Shown piece after piece: positions 28,936 through 38,849 of a stretch of 42,207 nt of DNA. Below the pieces are notes generated by a model. The model was not told the origin of the DNA, did not search any database, and saw only the letters and a list, made by a program, of their open reading frames with translations. The position numbers and the translations under genes are program-made. The first letter of the stretch is position 1, and every line of letters begins with the position of its first letter. The stretch is from Lingula anatina (lineage: Eukaryota > Brachiopoda > Lingulata > Lingulida > Lingulidae), in the NCBI RefSeq assembly GCF_001039355.2, contig NW_019775536.1, positions 984,322 to 1,026,528 of the forward strand, read 5' to 3'.

Positions 28936-28982
28936 TATAAGAACCAGCGCACCGCGTGTGAGACAGCATACAGAGACGCAGG
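28936..28982 (+). promoter_or_regulatory. TATA-like box and short 5' leader of the secreted-protein gene
   Basis: CCTATAAG with TATAA at 28936-28940 is followed 40-odd bases later by the ATG at 28983. A start about 30 bases after the box would leave a leader of roughly 17 nt. Transcription start is inferred. Confidence 0.55.
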
Positions 28983-29046
28983 ATGGCCTCCAAACTAGCG
29001 TTAGTTTTCCTGTTGGTCCTCTCCTTAGCTGCAACGACGAATGCAT
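28983..29046 (+). CDS. Secreted-protein gene exon 1: signal peptide
   Basis: The ATG is followed by KLALVFLLVLSLAATTNA and a GTAAGT donor in phase 1. There is no competing in-frame ATG nearby, and the hydrophobic core is typical of a signal peptide. Confidence 0.85.
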
Positions 29047-32000
29047 GTAAGTTGTTGTTTTATTTCTATAAAATATTTCTCAAAATTTATTTGACCGTAA
29101 AGTACTTATTTTGAAGCATGTTTTATTAAAAGAGCAATTTTCCCAAAGGTACGAGATGAATTTTTAGAAAAACGTGGCATATTGCAAAGCATTAATATTA
29201 TCACAGTTGTGCTTCTGTGGTGTTTTTGAATTGTTCAAAAATCACACAAACGTTTTGTAACTTCCATAAGTGAAAGCCACGGGTATTTGCCACCACTTCC
29301 ACGTGGTGGGGACTGAGTGAAGCGTTACGAAAGAGCTGAGTTTGGTGGAAATGCCCTCTTTGTTCCTTCATGAACTTCTGGCTTGTATACCAATGGCGAA
29401 TATCATAAGCTCCTTGCCCCTCTCGCTTGGGAAAAAGTAAAAATAAAGTAAAGTTCGGTTCATATATACCTCGCTGCATTATCCACATTTCAGTTCGGTT
29501 TTCAATGGATGTGTGGTCATTTTTTGGCCGAGATACAGAGAGGTATTGACGCTCTCGCCTCAATCATCCCAGACAGCTTTTCAAAAATATACTACTTATG
29601 CCCTGTTAGCTTCTGCCAAAGTCCTGTAGAGTAGCTCTGGATATCAGCGGTCAGTTTACTGTCCTCTCTTAGGTTCACGTACCCGCTGATCATCGTCCGC
29701 AGAACTAAACTGCTCCTGGACGCAACTTGTCTTGGGTGAAAAAAGGAAAAACTGGATAAATGTATATCTGGCATTCCGTCGAGCGATAAACATTTTGTGA
29801 AGTTGACAAAAGTGAAATTAAAGCGTGACCGCTGAATAACAACGATTTATTCTCCCAAGAAAATTTGCAGCAATGATATTTACCCAGGAATAAAATAGAT
29901 AAACAGAAAAAGGAATAGAAAAGAGACCAAGATTAATATCAACAATTCTCATTATTGTGTTGAAAAAAATTTCTACTTTCACTGTTTTGCAATAAATTTT
30001 GAGCACTCATAAAAAGTAATGGTTATAAATTTCTGGTGGGTTGGAGGATGAAATACGTGACCCAACTACCCGAGGGTCACGCCTGAGTGAAAACTAAGGT
30101 TCTGAGAACAGATTTTACCTTCGCCACACCAATTGTGAATGGTCATCATGATATTCACCGTTATGGATTTTACTGGCACATTATTCAGGCATGTCCTTAT
30201 GCTCTTTTTTTTTTTTTTTTTTTTTTCTTTACTGGAGGAAATAGGAAGGATCATAGGCTTTATGGGCTTATTAAATGCAGTCCCTGGCATAAGAGGCACT
30301 GACAAAATATAGGTGCAAGTCCTTCCATAGTTGACGGGGCTGCACCAGTACATATACAGTAGTAACGGGGAGTTTGGGAAACAGACCCAGGTCAGGTCGA
30401 CATCGTGCCGCAATCCCAGTCCAGGGCAGTTTTCTTTGTTTGTTTTATGTGTAAACACAAGGCATGGCTGTATAAGGCGATTGGTTGAAAATTACTTTTT
30501 TCACGTTCATAGTTTTTAAACATAAATTTACTTTTTTATATTTTCATTTTTAAGTGTTCCCTAACTCCTTTTGAGTAGCATATTTATAGCAAGAGAGTAG
30601 ACACTGAGGATGTTAATTTCTAAGAATATGAATGCTCTTTCTTTTCAGTTTTATTTTTTAGTGGCATTACAAATCTATTAAAGAAAATAACTTCCAGATG
30701 TCCTAATTATCCGGATTACGTGCAGGTGAGTCAAGAGAAAACAGTGAATTGTTTCATTGACTCTACAGCTGTATATAAAGGTCTTTTCAAAACCCAGACT
30801 TTACCCGCAGTTAAAAAATACCAAACCGTATTTTCACTTTTTTTTTTTAGAATGCCCGATGATTATTACATATAATACATATGTCTCATTATAACGTAAA
30901 ACCGATAGTGTACAAAATATATAAGATAGAAAGACTATCAGGGTTACAACGTTAAACGAACACGTAATAGAAGACACCAACCTTGATTACTAACGCTTTA
31001 TCTCTAAGAGGGTTCTTGATTTGTTTATTTAATTTTTTATCAGATATGTGACCTAAAACCACAAGTGGAACGTTTGCGCAACACACTGAAGTAAGTATCT
31101 GAAGCTTGGACAAGGACCTCCTTTTTCAAATTATCTAACTAAAGTAAGCCCTGCTATACACCATAGCTATAGTATAAATAATCTAACTAAAGTAAGCCCC
31201 TCGACAGAATAACTGTAGTTTGAATTATCCAACTGAAGTAAACCCCGTGGTATAATAGAAATAGAATGAATTCCAGTGTGTCAAAGCTGCCATGTATGAT
31301 AGTTGTTCTTAAATTGTGTATTAATGAACAATGGTCGTGGATTTTCTTTCCTACACGTTAATTTTTCTTTCAAATAAGTGTGGGTTTGAATTGATTTTCT
31401 GTGAATTTCTTTTCTTAACTTAAAGAGCAAAGGTCAACGCCCGTAATACAGCGTACAAAGAATGCAAAGCCATGAGCACCAAGCTGAAACAGGTGCAGAC
31501 AGAATTTGGGAACTTGGTGGACATGTTCCGCGAGGTGAGGGCACTGGTTACTGTTTAAGGGAGCGTTCACAATTAAACTAGAGAAGACTGATATCTCACT
31601 CCGTGGGGAATCTTGCTGAATGAAATCAGATTAACTGAATGACACAATTTAATATTTAGCTTTGACTCTCTATATATAATTAGTATATGGCTTGTTTTCT
31701 AAGCCCTCACTTCTTTATGCGCTCATTTTACCGTTTTCGTTGCTCATATGTTACATATAATTATTTCCTTATTATCAATGTACTTGTTCGATTTATCATG
31801 GCCCCTTTCGTTGAAGCGGGTACTGATGCCTGTACATGTCGGTCCGTCCCCCGGCAACCAGATTTCTTTCAACAAATGAATATAAAATACGGAGGTTTGC
31901 CATCCCATGCAATCCCTATTTGTTTTGATGTCATTGGCCTTCAACACAAAAACTTGTCCCTGGAACTTGTGGCTCACCAGTATTTCTTGTTATAATTTCC

Positions 32001-32278
32001 AAAATTATTTCTGGTGATTTAGTGGTTTACTCTTTGGGAATTGACTTATCTTATTATATTATTTAGAATTATTTATCTATTTATCTTTTTCATCTCTAGC
32101 TAACATTCCGAGTCCACAAGCTGATCTCCATCACCACGATGCGAGCGCAGTATGGGAATTTCGATGCCTCCAAACCTGACGTGGAACTCACTGAGCTAGG
32201 CGAGATTACCAGAAAACTGGAGAAACTCAAGACGAACATTAACACCGGTAAGTTCCTTAAGAAGCAACTTCTCTCTCT

Positions 32279-32349
<71 letters not shown>

Positions 32350-34745
32350 GTAAGCGAGCGGATAAATTGTTTGTCCAAGTAAATCAGGCTAGCATCTAAA
32401 AAAATTACTAGATTTATCCGTTCTGACAAGAAAACATAAACGGACTAAATTGAAAACCTTCGTTATTGTCGCTCGTAGCACCACCTCACATTCTGCAATC
32501 AATCTGGCTTATTTTCACTAAAGTAAAAAAATTGAAATTCGCCAGGAAGCGAGTATGACGTCTAAGGACTCAGAAAATGTATAGAATGTTTTTTAAAGCA
32601 ACGCAATGAAGAGCTTGCGGCTACTTTTGCGGTGCCGCAAGCTTTTAAAAATAAAAAATAATAATAAACTGTCTTTTGACTCAGGACATTAATTTGAGTT
32701 GTATGTTTTCATAATATTTAAGCCAATAATAAAATCTTCAGTTTAGTTACATTTATGATAGGCTGGACGATGTAGTAACAGGGAAGATTCAAATGTTTTA
32801 CACGATACACGTCAAAACTGTCAAATGAAAGAAATTTGCAAAACCTTTGTTACCACGCATTGTGAAAAAATACTTAAAGTTGAGGACAAAATGCCCCGAA
32901 CCCCACCCCAAGTTTGGGGTGGGAGGGAAGTGGAGGGTCGGCTTTGCATCCGCGAACCCCCCTTTAAATAATCCTGGATCTGCCCCTGAAAATCCACGGA
33001 TTGGAAATGCCAATATGTGAAATATGTACTCCGCAAAATGCATTACTTCAAACCAAAAAAAAAAACAAAACAATCGGGCTGATTTTTTAAAATAAGATTT
33101 GTATTTTAGTCCTTATATATCCTTTAGGAATCATTTTGAGATTAAAATGATAGCTCATTGAGAATAACAGGTTACATGGTTTACTGGCACAAAGTAAAGT
33201 GTACAAAACGGGTTTATGTAATATTACATACAGTTAACAGCATAATCAACCTCAATTTTAATTATATTATATTCCCCAGTTAACATGGATATTCAGGAAA
33301 AAATCAGTTAAAAGCCACATCTTGAAAACATCAATATGCAATGCTCATCAGTCGTCTTTCTTTTTACCAGACGTTTCTGGATTCATCGTGGATTTCGTAG
33401 AGAACCAGTTCTCCATGATAAGCATGATCATCCCTATTCCTATACCAAGTATCCTCAACTTATTCGGCATCAAGAGCAACAAGCAGAGGCAACAGGAGTA
33501 CCTGAACGACCTGAAAGACGCCAAGTCTCGGCTAGAGAGGGACCTGCGGTCCGTTAGACAGAGCTTGGCCAGAGTGCAGGCTGACTGTGCTGAGATTAAG
33601 GCGGTAAGTTAGGCCTGTGACGAGAATTTTATTTCTCGTCCCAGGCCTATAACCCACCGTTTAAAAACGGTGGGTTATAGGCCTGTGACGAGATTTAAGC
33701 GGTGGGTTAGGCCTGAGACGAGATTTAAGCGGTGTGTTAGGCCTGGGACGAGATTTAGACTGTGGGTTAGGCCTGGGACGAGATTAAATGACGCAGCCGA
33801 AGTCTGTATTAATAATTTTAGCTAATCTTAATCATTTTCATTTTAGTCTTAAAACAAAATTAAATACATACGATTAAATAGAATAATATTACTATAGTGC
33901 TCAGTGGCGGATTTAGTTGGGGGGGGGGGTTAGGGGGGTCCTGACCCCCCCCCCCCCCCTTCGGGTTTTAAAAAATTCACCAAATTTCCCCCCTTTAAAT
34001 AAAAATTTTTTTTNGCGCAACAGCAGAAGGCACCAACAGCTTGTTCGAAGCTCCTGATATTCCCATTTTTTATAATACTTAGTTTAAAGGGTCTATGTAT
34101 TTATCCAACTCTTCGTGGGTTGCTAAATTATTTAATAAATGCATAGAGTACTGGAGGCTCGGCCTTCTCAATTGGCTCTTAGTGGGGTGGGGGGTGTTGG
34201 GGGGGGGGGGGGGTGAGGGGGGTCCTGACCCCCCCCCCCCTCCTTCGGTTTCTAAAAAATATATCACACCAATATTCCCCTCTTGAAATAAGAATTTTGA
34301 CTAGCTAAATCATAGTTCTAAACCATACTTAAGGGCACTGTTTTCTCTCCAAAACACCATTTTTTGTCGGGGCCGTTGAGCAGGCCCCAAACCCCACACC
34401 AAGGGGGCGATGGTCGGCTTTGCATCCGAAGCCCGTCGTTCCGGACCCCCCTTCTAATAATCCTGGATCCGCCCCTGTCCTCGCCCCTTCACCTAACCCC
34501 AGCGGCACTGTGAGGGCGTTTTGAACTATTTTATCCACGCTTTACTGCAGCAAAAATAAACTAACAAAATAGTAATAAGAGCGAAGTAGCGGTTTGTTAT
34601 TTAAATAGGATAGTAATATTTTTGTCTACAGTTATATTTTTGTTTCCCATCCACTAATTATAAGTTTAACAATTAGCCCCGCAAAAATTAAACTACTTGC
34701 CTCAACCACAACACGAATGTCACCTTTAATGAAGATTAATTTGTT

Positions 34746-34788
<43 letters not shown>

Positions 34789-35639
34789 TTATTTTGCAGA
34801 AAGTAGACTTTGACAGAAAAAGAATCTGCCAATATTCCACATATAATGCATAAAGATTTATTCTTCCTTCTTTCACGGACATTCTGGGGCACATAGCTGT
34901 GCTGATTTTGAAATGACCCATGCGCTACTGCCAGAATAACGTCATATTTCTTTACTTCACTCTCTTTTTAAATTGGTTTTTTTTTTCTAAATTCTTCTTT
35001 TCACAAAATAGTTTGTAATCTTGAATGTCTTATTAGACACGCTCAAGGGTCCAGAAGGAGAACTAGTGTTGGAAACAGGTTGTATATATATTCTCTTGAA
35101 ATATTTTGCAAGTTAATTACTAACTTCACATTTTAGCGCTCTCTTTCGGCGTACTCATTGTTTCACAGCGAGAGAAATCACAGTGCGCGATGATTGACGT
35201 TTGTTTATATAACCTGCCAATCAAGCTGTTATTACTTGACAGCAGATATCAAAACTAACTGAATTTGATTGGCACCTTGTCAATCAAAGGATGTAGGAAG
35301 CTTGAACTGAACGTGTTCGACGACTATAGTGGTCCACTGTGTAATGATTGTGATTGACGTTTATTTATATAACCTGCCAATCAAGCTGTTATTGCTTGAC
35401 AGCAACTATCAAAACTAATGAATTTGATTGGCATCTTGTCAATCAAAGGATATTGGAGTTTAACATATTCGGAGAGAAGGGTGAAGTAATTGTGTTCGAC
35501 GTTTGTTTAAAAAACTGCCATTCATAGTCGTGTGCGCTTGACAGCTTCCATCAAAGTTGAATTAACCTGTTTGAATATGATTCATACCTGTCTATAACAA
35601 TACATGTCGTAACATTCTGGAGGTAGGGGGCAACTTATT

Positions 35640-35674
<35 letters not shown>

Positions 35675-38600
35675 TGTATTTATTTATTCTATTATATTTA
35701 TTTATTTATTTATTTATTTTTTATTTATTTATTTTTATTTTTTATTTTTTGCAGCGCGTTAAAAAACGTTGGTTTCTTTATTTCAACCGAGAGACTGAAA
35801 TTTAACAACGTGAAAGAGTCCCGGGTTCTTTCACAGGCGTTTTTAATTGTACAAAAATCAGCTGTCATTCTTTTTCTGGATATGATGTAAAATGACTTTA
35901 CATGAATTAACGTTGTTGTCGATGTTTGTTGCTCCAAAATCCTTTATTTGGTCCTCGTACGAAATCGGAACTATACGAACTGAACATATTACTTTAATCA
36001 TACTCATGTTCTTTTACACCCAATGAATATTTTTGGATCATTTAAAAAAAAAACGAATGGTATAAAAAGTAAAACCTTGTCATTTTTTCATGAGCTACGG
36101 AGAGAAAAATGCCGAGATAATGTTAGTGGCCAGGTAAAATTAAAAAGTACCGGTTTTGTTCGTTAAAGGGTCGGGGCAATAAGTAGCTGTATATTGACAG
36201 GAGCGCACGTGAAAACTGTTGTTTTTAAACAAACTACACAATTTAAATCTGCCAAATTAAAATTGAAAACAACTTTCTGCAATGCGTTAACAATCTTTCG
36301 AGCTTTCATCTGCGATATATTGTTAGTACTTCATAAGTACAAAAAAAACCAGATCTCAATAATGTATGAAAATTAAACTAATAGTGGAATAAGTCGGGCT
36401 GGTTTAATCAAAGACTTAATATTCTTGGTTCGATTTATTGAAGTTGTTCGTTCAATATTTTATACTGTATTTCATCAGATAGGTAAAAATGATCCTTTCA
36501 TTATGTATAAAATGGTTGCTACGCCGTATAAGAATTAATATTTGATCGAATATTTACTTGAAAACATACTTTTTATCTAATTTATTTTATTTTATTTTTA
36601 AGTAAAAACAAAATTAATTCAGCATTAACAACAACATCTTTGCTTGGCCTCATCTAGCACATTCTACATGTATGAATTTTTTGTCCGAAGGCGCATATTA
36701 TAATGTAATAGATTTCCTGGCATGCTTTTAGCAGTTAATATTTTACGTGCAGTATATTAATGTTTCATACCGCAAGTGACACTAAAAATGAAGCTTTTTT
36801 CTCTCGGTAATTTTTTTCAACTAATCTTTCATAGAGAAACATCTTTAACTTGTTTTTATAACCCAGATCAGGTAAAAATCTTGCGTAGTTTTGAGCTCAG
36901 GTCGAGAAAAGTCGGTTGGTCAGCAGACAAATCAAAGGGGTTCAAACAGTGGAACCGGGGCCGGTGGGCGATTTTTGATATTTCTCTCTTTTAGAAGGTA
37001 AACAAAAGAAGTGCACTCAAAAAATTGTGTACGAGGGAACTTCATATCTTGGCTTCCTTTGTCCCAAATTTGCCCTTAGATATACCCACAGATACTTCGC
37101 TTACTTAAGCCCCGATTTAAGGGTCATTCACAAGTAAACTCGGTATCAAAATGCCGTATAGTTCCATTCTTATTGTTCAACCTCTCTCTCTCTCTACATT
37201 TATTTTAATCTATTTTAATCTCTATATACGTAAGAATGCTTCAGAATTTTCTCGATGGGGAATCGGAAATTGATACAGGGTTGATATAAAAAGTCGTTCC
37301 ATTTTCTATTGAACTGGGATTTTTAATGGTAGACATTGGCCCCGAACCCCACGTCAAGGGGGGTGGAGGAGGGCGCGAGGGTCGGCTTGGCATCCGAGGC
37401 CTGTCATTACTTTAAAAAAAACGAACCCCCCCCCCTAATTAAATTAGGTTTAATCTATTTAAATAAGATGTTGAAAATGGAATTATGTCTAAAGCAGCTT
37501 TCTTTATTTCTATACATTATAATCATTTATTTCTCTTCTCTGCAGGCTTGGCCCAAGATCCGCTCTGAGGTGGTCAAATCCCTGCAGACCATTATGACCC
37601 TGGGCGCGGACCTGATGGAGGCCTTCCCACAACTTGGTATTAAGCAGCGAAAGTTGAACATGTTCGTGGTGAACAAAATAACTCAAGGAGACTATTCCTC
37701 CGGGAAAGTGGCAACGCTGCTCTCCCTCGTACGCTGGGAGGTGAAGTACATCGAAGAGGAGTTCTATCCCAAAGTAAGCACTGTAGTTTTCTCGTTTCTT
37801 TGTACCGCTATATATATATATATATACCTACTCTCATTTGACTGATCTCCCCAACCCCATCTCTCTACTACCCTCTACTAGGGTGACAAATTGATTTTCC
37901 ACAGATTTTCACAGATATGTCTCTAGATAAATAGACAGTCATTTTGGTCAAAAAAAATGTCCACAATAATAACTGCGGCCCTGCTAGAGGGTTTATCTCT
38001 ACTTTGTGGCAAGCTTAGTGTTGGTGCATCGCTTCTCTCTCTCTATCCTCAGAAATAGAAGGTATGCAGCAGGCTTCTATTATCACATCTTTGCATTCAG
38101 TCCATTTACAGCGAGTGCAAACACATTATTTATTTTTCACTCATTAGGAAGATAAAAACGTCGCGTTTAAGATATAGTTAAAATGACATTTTCATTCGAA
38201 CTATTACTGGGTATTGTTAACACTAATCATTCTTGCAGGTCAATAATGCACTGAAGGACATATTTGGCTCAGTTTCCAAGGACAGACTGTCAAAACTGGT
38301 GGAAATCGCCGACAAAGTTGTGAAACAAATGAAGATCAAAGCCTCTCTAGATGCCATTCTGTCAACCATAGCCCCCATTGATTCCACCATTACCATCCGG
38401 GACATTCTCCGCATGCAGGCTCGACTTTTTCCACAGCGGACATGCTACAGAATCTACCCACTGAGTCCCGCCAGGGCCGGCCAGTCTCACCCTACGTACC
38501 GAGTGCCAACAACTCAGAAATTGTACCGCATACGTGACGCCATCAAGAACGGACTGGCCTTCGTTGCCGATACGTGTGCTGGCGTGGAATCCGTAAGATC

Positions 38601-38715
38601 AATCGTTATGTCCAAGGAGAGCGTTCTAACAACCGATCTGTTTAACTATTTGTTAAAGACTATTAAACCCAACTCTACTTGTGTTTCTAATGTGTCTGGT
38701 GCCATTTGTACCTAA
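28983..38715 (+). CDS. Eight-exon gene for an unrecognised secreted helical protein (460 aa)
   Basis: Exons by frame and GT-AG sites: 28983-29046, 30649-30725, 31044-31090, 31426-31534, 32100-32247, 33371-33603, 37546-37773, 38239-38715; total 1383 nt, 460 residues plus stop. Residues 1-21 (MASKLALVFLLVLSLAATTN...) are a signal peptide. Residues about 48-148 look helical and charged. Residues 162-182 form a hydrophobic, proline-containing segment (SMISMIIPIPIPSILNLFGI). Residues about 183-226 are a likely coiled coil (QEYLNDLKDAKSRLERDLRS). The C-terminal half is mixed helical with a basic RxYPLSPARAG turn. There are eight cysteines (39, 49, 76, 221, 371, 415, 450, 459) and two late N-glycosylation sequons (447, 453). 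I do not recognise the family. Helices around a central hydrophobic stretch recall alpha-helical membrane-inserting proteins, but that is speculation. Exon GC is clearly higher than in the introns. Confidence 0.85.
29047..30648 (+). other. Intron 1 of the secreted-protein gene
   Basis: No supported gene on either strand. A 22-base T tract lies at about 30206-30228, and short antisense frames around it are chance. Confidence 0.6.
30649..30725 (+). CDS. Secreted-protein gene exon 2
   Basis: The acceptor is CTTTCTTTTCAG and the donor GTGAGT. It reads FLFFSGITNLLKKITSRCPN and ends YPDYVQ. An AG eleven bases downstream would bring an immediate stop, which fixes this start. Confidence 0.75.
31044..31090 (+). 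CDS. Secreted-protein gene exon 3
   Basis: The acceptor is TTTTTTATCAG and the donor GTAAGT; entry phase 0, exit phase 2. It reads ICDLKPQVERLRNTL. Confidence 0.8.
31426..31534 (+). CDS. Secreted-protein gene exon 4
   Basis: The acceptor is CTTAAAG; using the next AG two bases on would shift frame to a stop. The donor is GTGAGG. It contains NTAYKECKAMSTKLKQVQTE, a helical charged stretch. Confidence 0.82.
31559..31655. mobile_element. Left-end fragment of the foldback MITE family
   Basis: TTTAA precedes GGGAGCGTTCACAATTAAAC, then ACTCCGTGGGGAATCTTGCT and GAATGAAATCAGATTAACTG, parallel to the copies at 28600 and 41315. No matching right end was seen, so it is probably truncated. Confidence 0.6.
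32100..32247 (+). CDS. Secreted-protein gene exon 5
   Basis: The acceptor is TTTTTCATCTCTAG and the donor GTAAGT; exit phase 1. It reads LTFRVHKLISITTMRAQYGN and ends RKLEKLKTNINT. An AT microsatellite begins 33 bases into the next intron. Confidence 0.87.
32280..32343. repeat. (AT)n microsatellite
   Basis: About 31 uninterrupted AT units lie in the intron after exon 5. Confidence 0.97.
32892..32988 (-). repeat. GC-rich short dispersed element, copy 1
   Basis: On the minus strand it starts CAGGGGCAGATCCAGGATTA and runs to GGGGTTCGGGGC. Shared blocks with the copies at 34382 and 37339 include GTCGGCTTTGCATCCG and AATAATCCTGGATC. It is noncoding and could be a SINE or MITE fragment. Confidence 0.8.
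33371..33603 (+). CDS. Secreted-protein gene exon 6: hydrophobic segment and coiled coil
   Basis: The acceptor is TCTTTCTTTTTACCAG and the donor GTAAGT; exit phase 0. It encodes the hydrophobic segment followed by a heptad-like charged helix ending RVQADCAEIKA. The exon/donor junction is copied in the adjacent minisatellite. Confidence 0.9.
33592..33789 (+). repeat. 30-bp minisatellite derived from the exon 6 donor junction, with a palindrome
   Basis: The exon 6 end and donor (GAGATTAAGGCG|GTAAGTTA, unit 33592-33621) recur as three tandem 30-bp units at 33690, 33720 and 33750, with GGTGGGTTAGGCCTG replacing GGTAAGTTAGGCCTG. Between them lies an inverted copy: arms 33635-33662 and 33665-33692 pair in 27 of 28 positions around two bases. 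Confidence 0.88.
33901..34270. repeat. Two G-run/C-run hairpin repeats, with one ambiguous base
   Basis: Two related units (about 33903-34010 and about 34185-34290) each have a long G run, GGGGGGTCCTGACCCCCC and a C run, then TTCGG(G/T)TT and CCCCT.TTGAAATAA-like text. The base at 34014 is N, so the assembly is uncertain here. Confidence 0.75.
34382..34477 (-). repeat. GC-rich short dispersed element, copy 2
   Basis: The minus strand starts CAGGGGCGGATCCAGGATTA. It shares the GTCGGCTTTGCATCCG block with copy 1 but lacks part of its inner palindrome. Confidence 0.8.
34742..34793 (+). repeat. (TTTA)n microsatellite
   Basis: There are about twelve tandem TTTA units in the large sixth intron. 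Confidence 0.95.
35191..35600 (+). repeat. Three-copy tandem repeat, 160-bp period
   Basis: TGATTGACGTTTGTTTATAT at 35191 recurs with one change at 35351, followed by AACCTGCCAATCAAGCTGTT and, further on, TTTGATTGGCA and TTGTCAATCAAAGGAT. A diverged third copy begins at about 35493. Each unit contains inverted TTGATTGG/CCAATCAA pairs. Confidence 0.85.
35636..35750 (+). repeat. Imperfect (TTTA)n microsatellite
   Basis: A long run of TTTA units is interrupted by GTATT and CTATTATA, ending in T/A-rich sequence. Confidence 0.95.
35751..37338 (+). other. Intron 6 sequence without recognised content
   Basis: This is AT-rich DNA with only short open frames and no protein-like stretch that I can support. 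Confidence 0.6.
37339..37436 (-). repeat. GC-rich short dispersed element, copy 3 (partial)
   Basis: GGCCCCGAACCCCACGTCAA and GGGTCGGCTTGGCATCCGAG match copies 1 and 2. The AATAATCCTGGATC end is replaced by an A tract and a C run, so this copy is diverged or truncated. Confidence 0.7.
37546..37773 (+). CDS. Secreted-protein gene exon 7
   Basis: The acceptor is CTCTTCTCTGCAG and the donor GTAAGC; phase 0 on both sides. It starts AWPKIRSEVVKSLQTIMTLG and ends WEVKYIEEEFYPK. The frame stays open upstream of the acceptor, but that part is repeat DNA. Confidence 0.9.
37870..37995. mobile_element. 126-bp MITE with 8-bp target duplication, copy 2
   Basis: The ends ACCCTCTACTAGGG and CCCTGCTAGAGGGT are inverted repeats. 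TCTCTACT flanks both sides (37862-37869 and 37996-38003). The interior (TTGATTTTCCACAGAT, CTCTAGATAAATAGA, TCCACAATAATAACTGC) matches copy 1 at 25008. It lies in the last intron of the secreted-protein gene. Confidence 0.83.
38239..38715 (+). CDS. Secreted-protein gene exon 8 (last)
   Basis: The acceptor is CATTCTTGCAG; the stop TAA is at 38713-38715. It starts VNNALKDIFGSVSKDRLSKL, includes QRTCYRIYPLSPARAGQ and ends NSTCVSNVSGAICT, with the two sequons and two of the cysteines near the end. Confidence 0.9.
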   Translation, partial: VNNALKDIFGSVSKDRLSKLVEIADKVVKQMKIKASLDAILSTIAPIDSTITIRDILRMQARLFPQRTCYRIYPLSPARAGQSHPTYRVPTTQKLYRIRDAIKNGLAFVADTCAGVESVRSIVMSKESVLTTDLFNYLLKTIKPNSTCVSNVSGAICT

Positions 38716-38815
38716 GCCAGTTTAAATTTGTTAAAACAGGCATAGGGTGGATGCAAACACCATGAGCATGGGATTATCGCAGGTGGTGGATTGATATTTT
38801 CAAGAAAACTTGGAT

Positions 38816-38821
38816 AATAAA
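38816..38821 (+). terminator. Poly(A) signal AATAAA of the secreted-protein gene
   Basis: AATAAA lies 101 bases after the stop and is followed about 18 bases later by GGTTTCTGTTTTTTAC, a T/G-rich downstream element. The 3' UTR would be about 120 nt. Confidence 0.75.
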
Positions 38822-38849
38822 GCATAGTTCAGCAATTGGTTTCTGTTTT

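Noticed and set aside
33036-34538. Antisense frames over the GC-rich elements and G/C runs
   Set aside because: They are short Gly/Pro-rich translations of repeats, with an N nearby.
37336-37545. Upstream extension of exon 7 as a 169-aa frame from its own ATG
   Set aside because: The extra part is the GC-rich dispersed repeat plus AT-rich intron. A strong acceptor at 37545 in the right phase explains the coding part.
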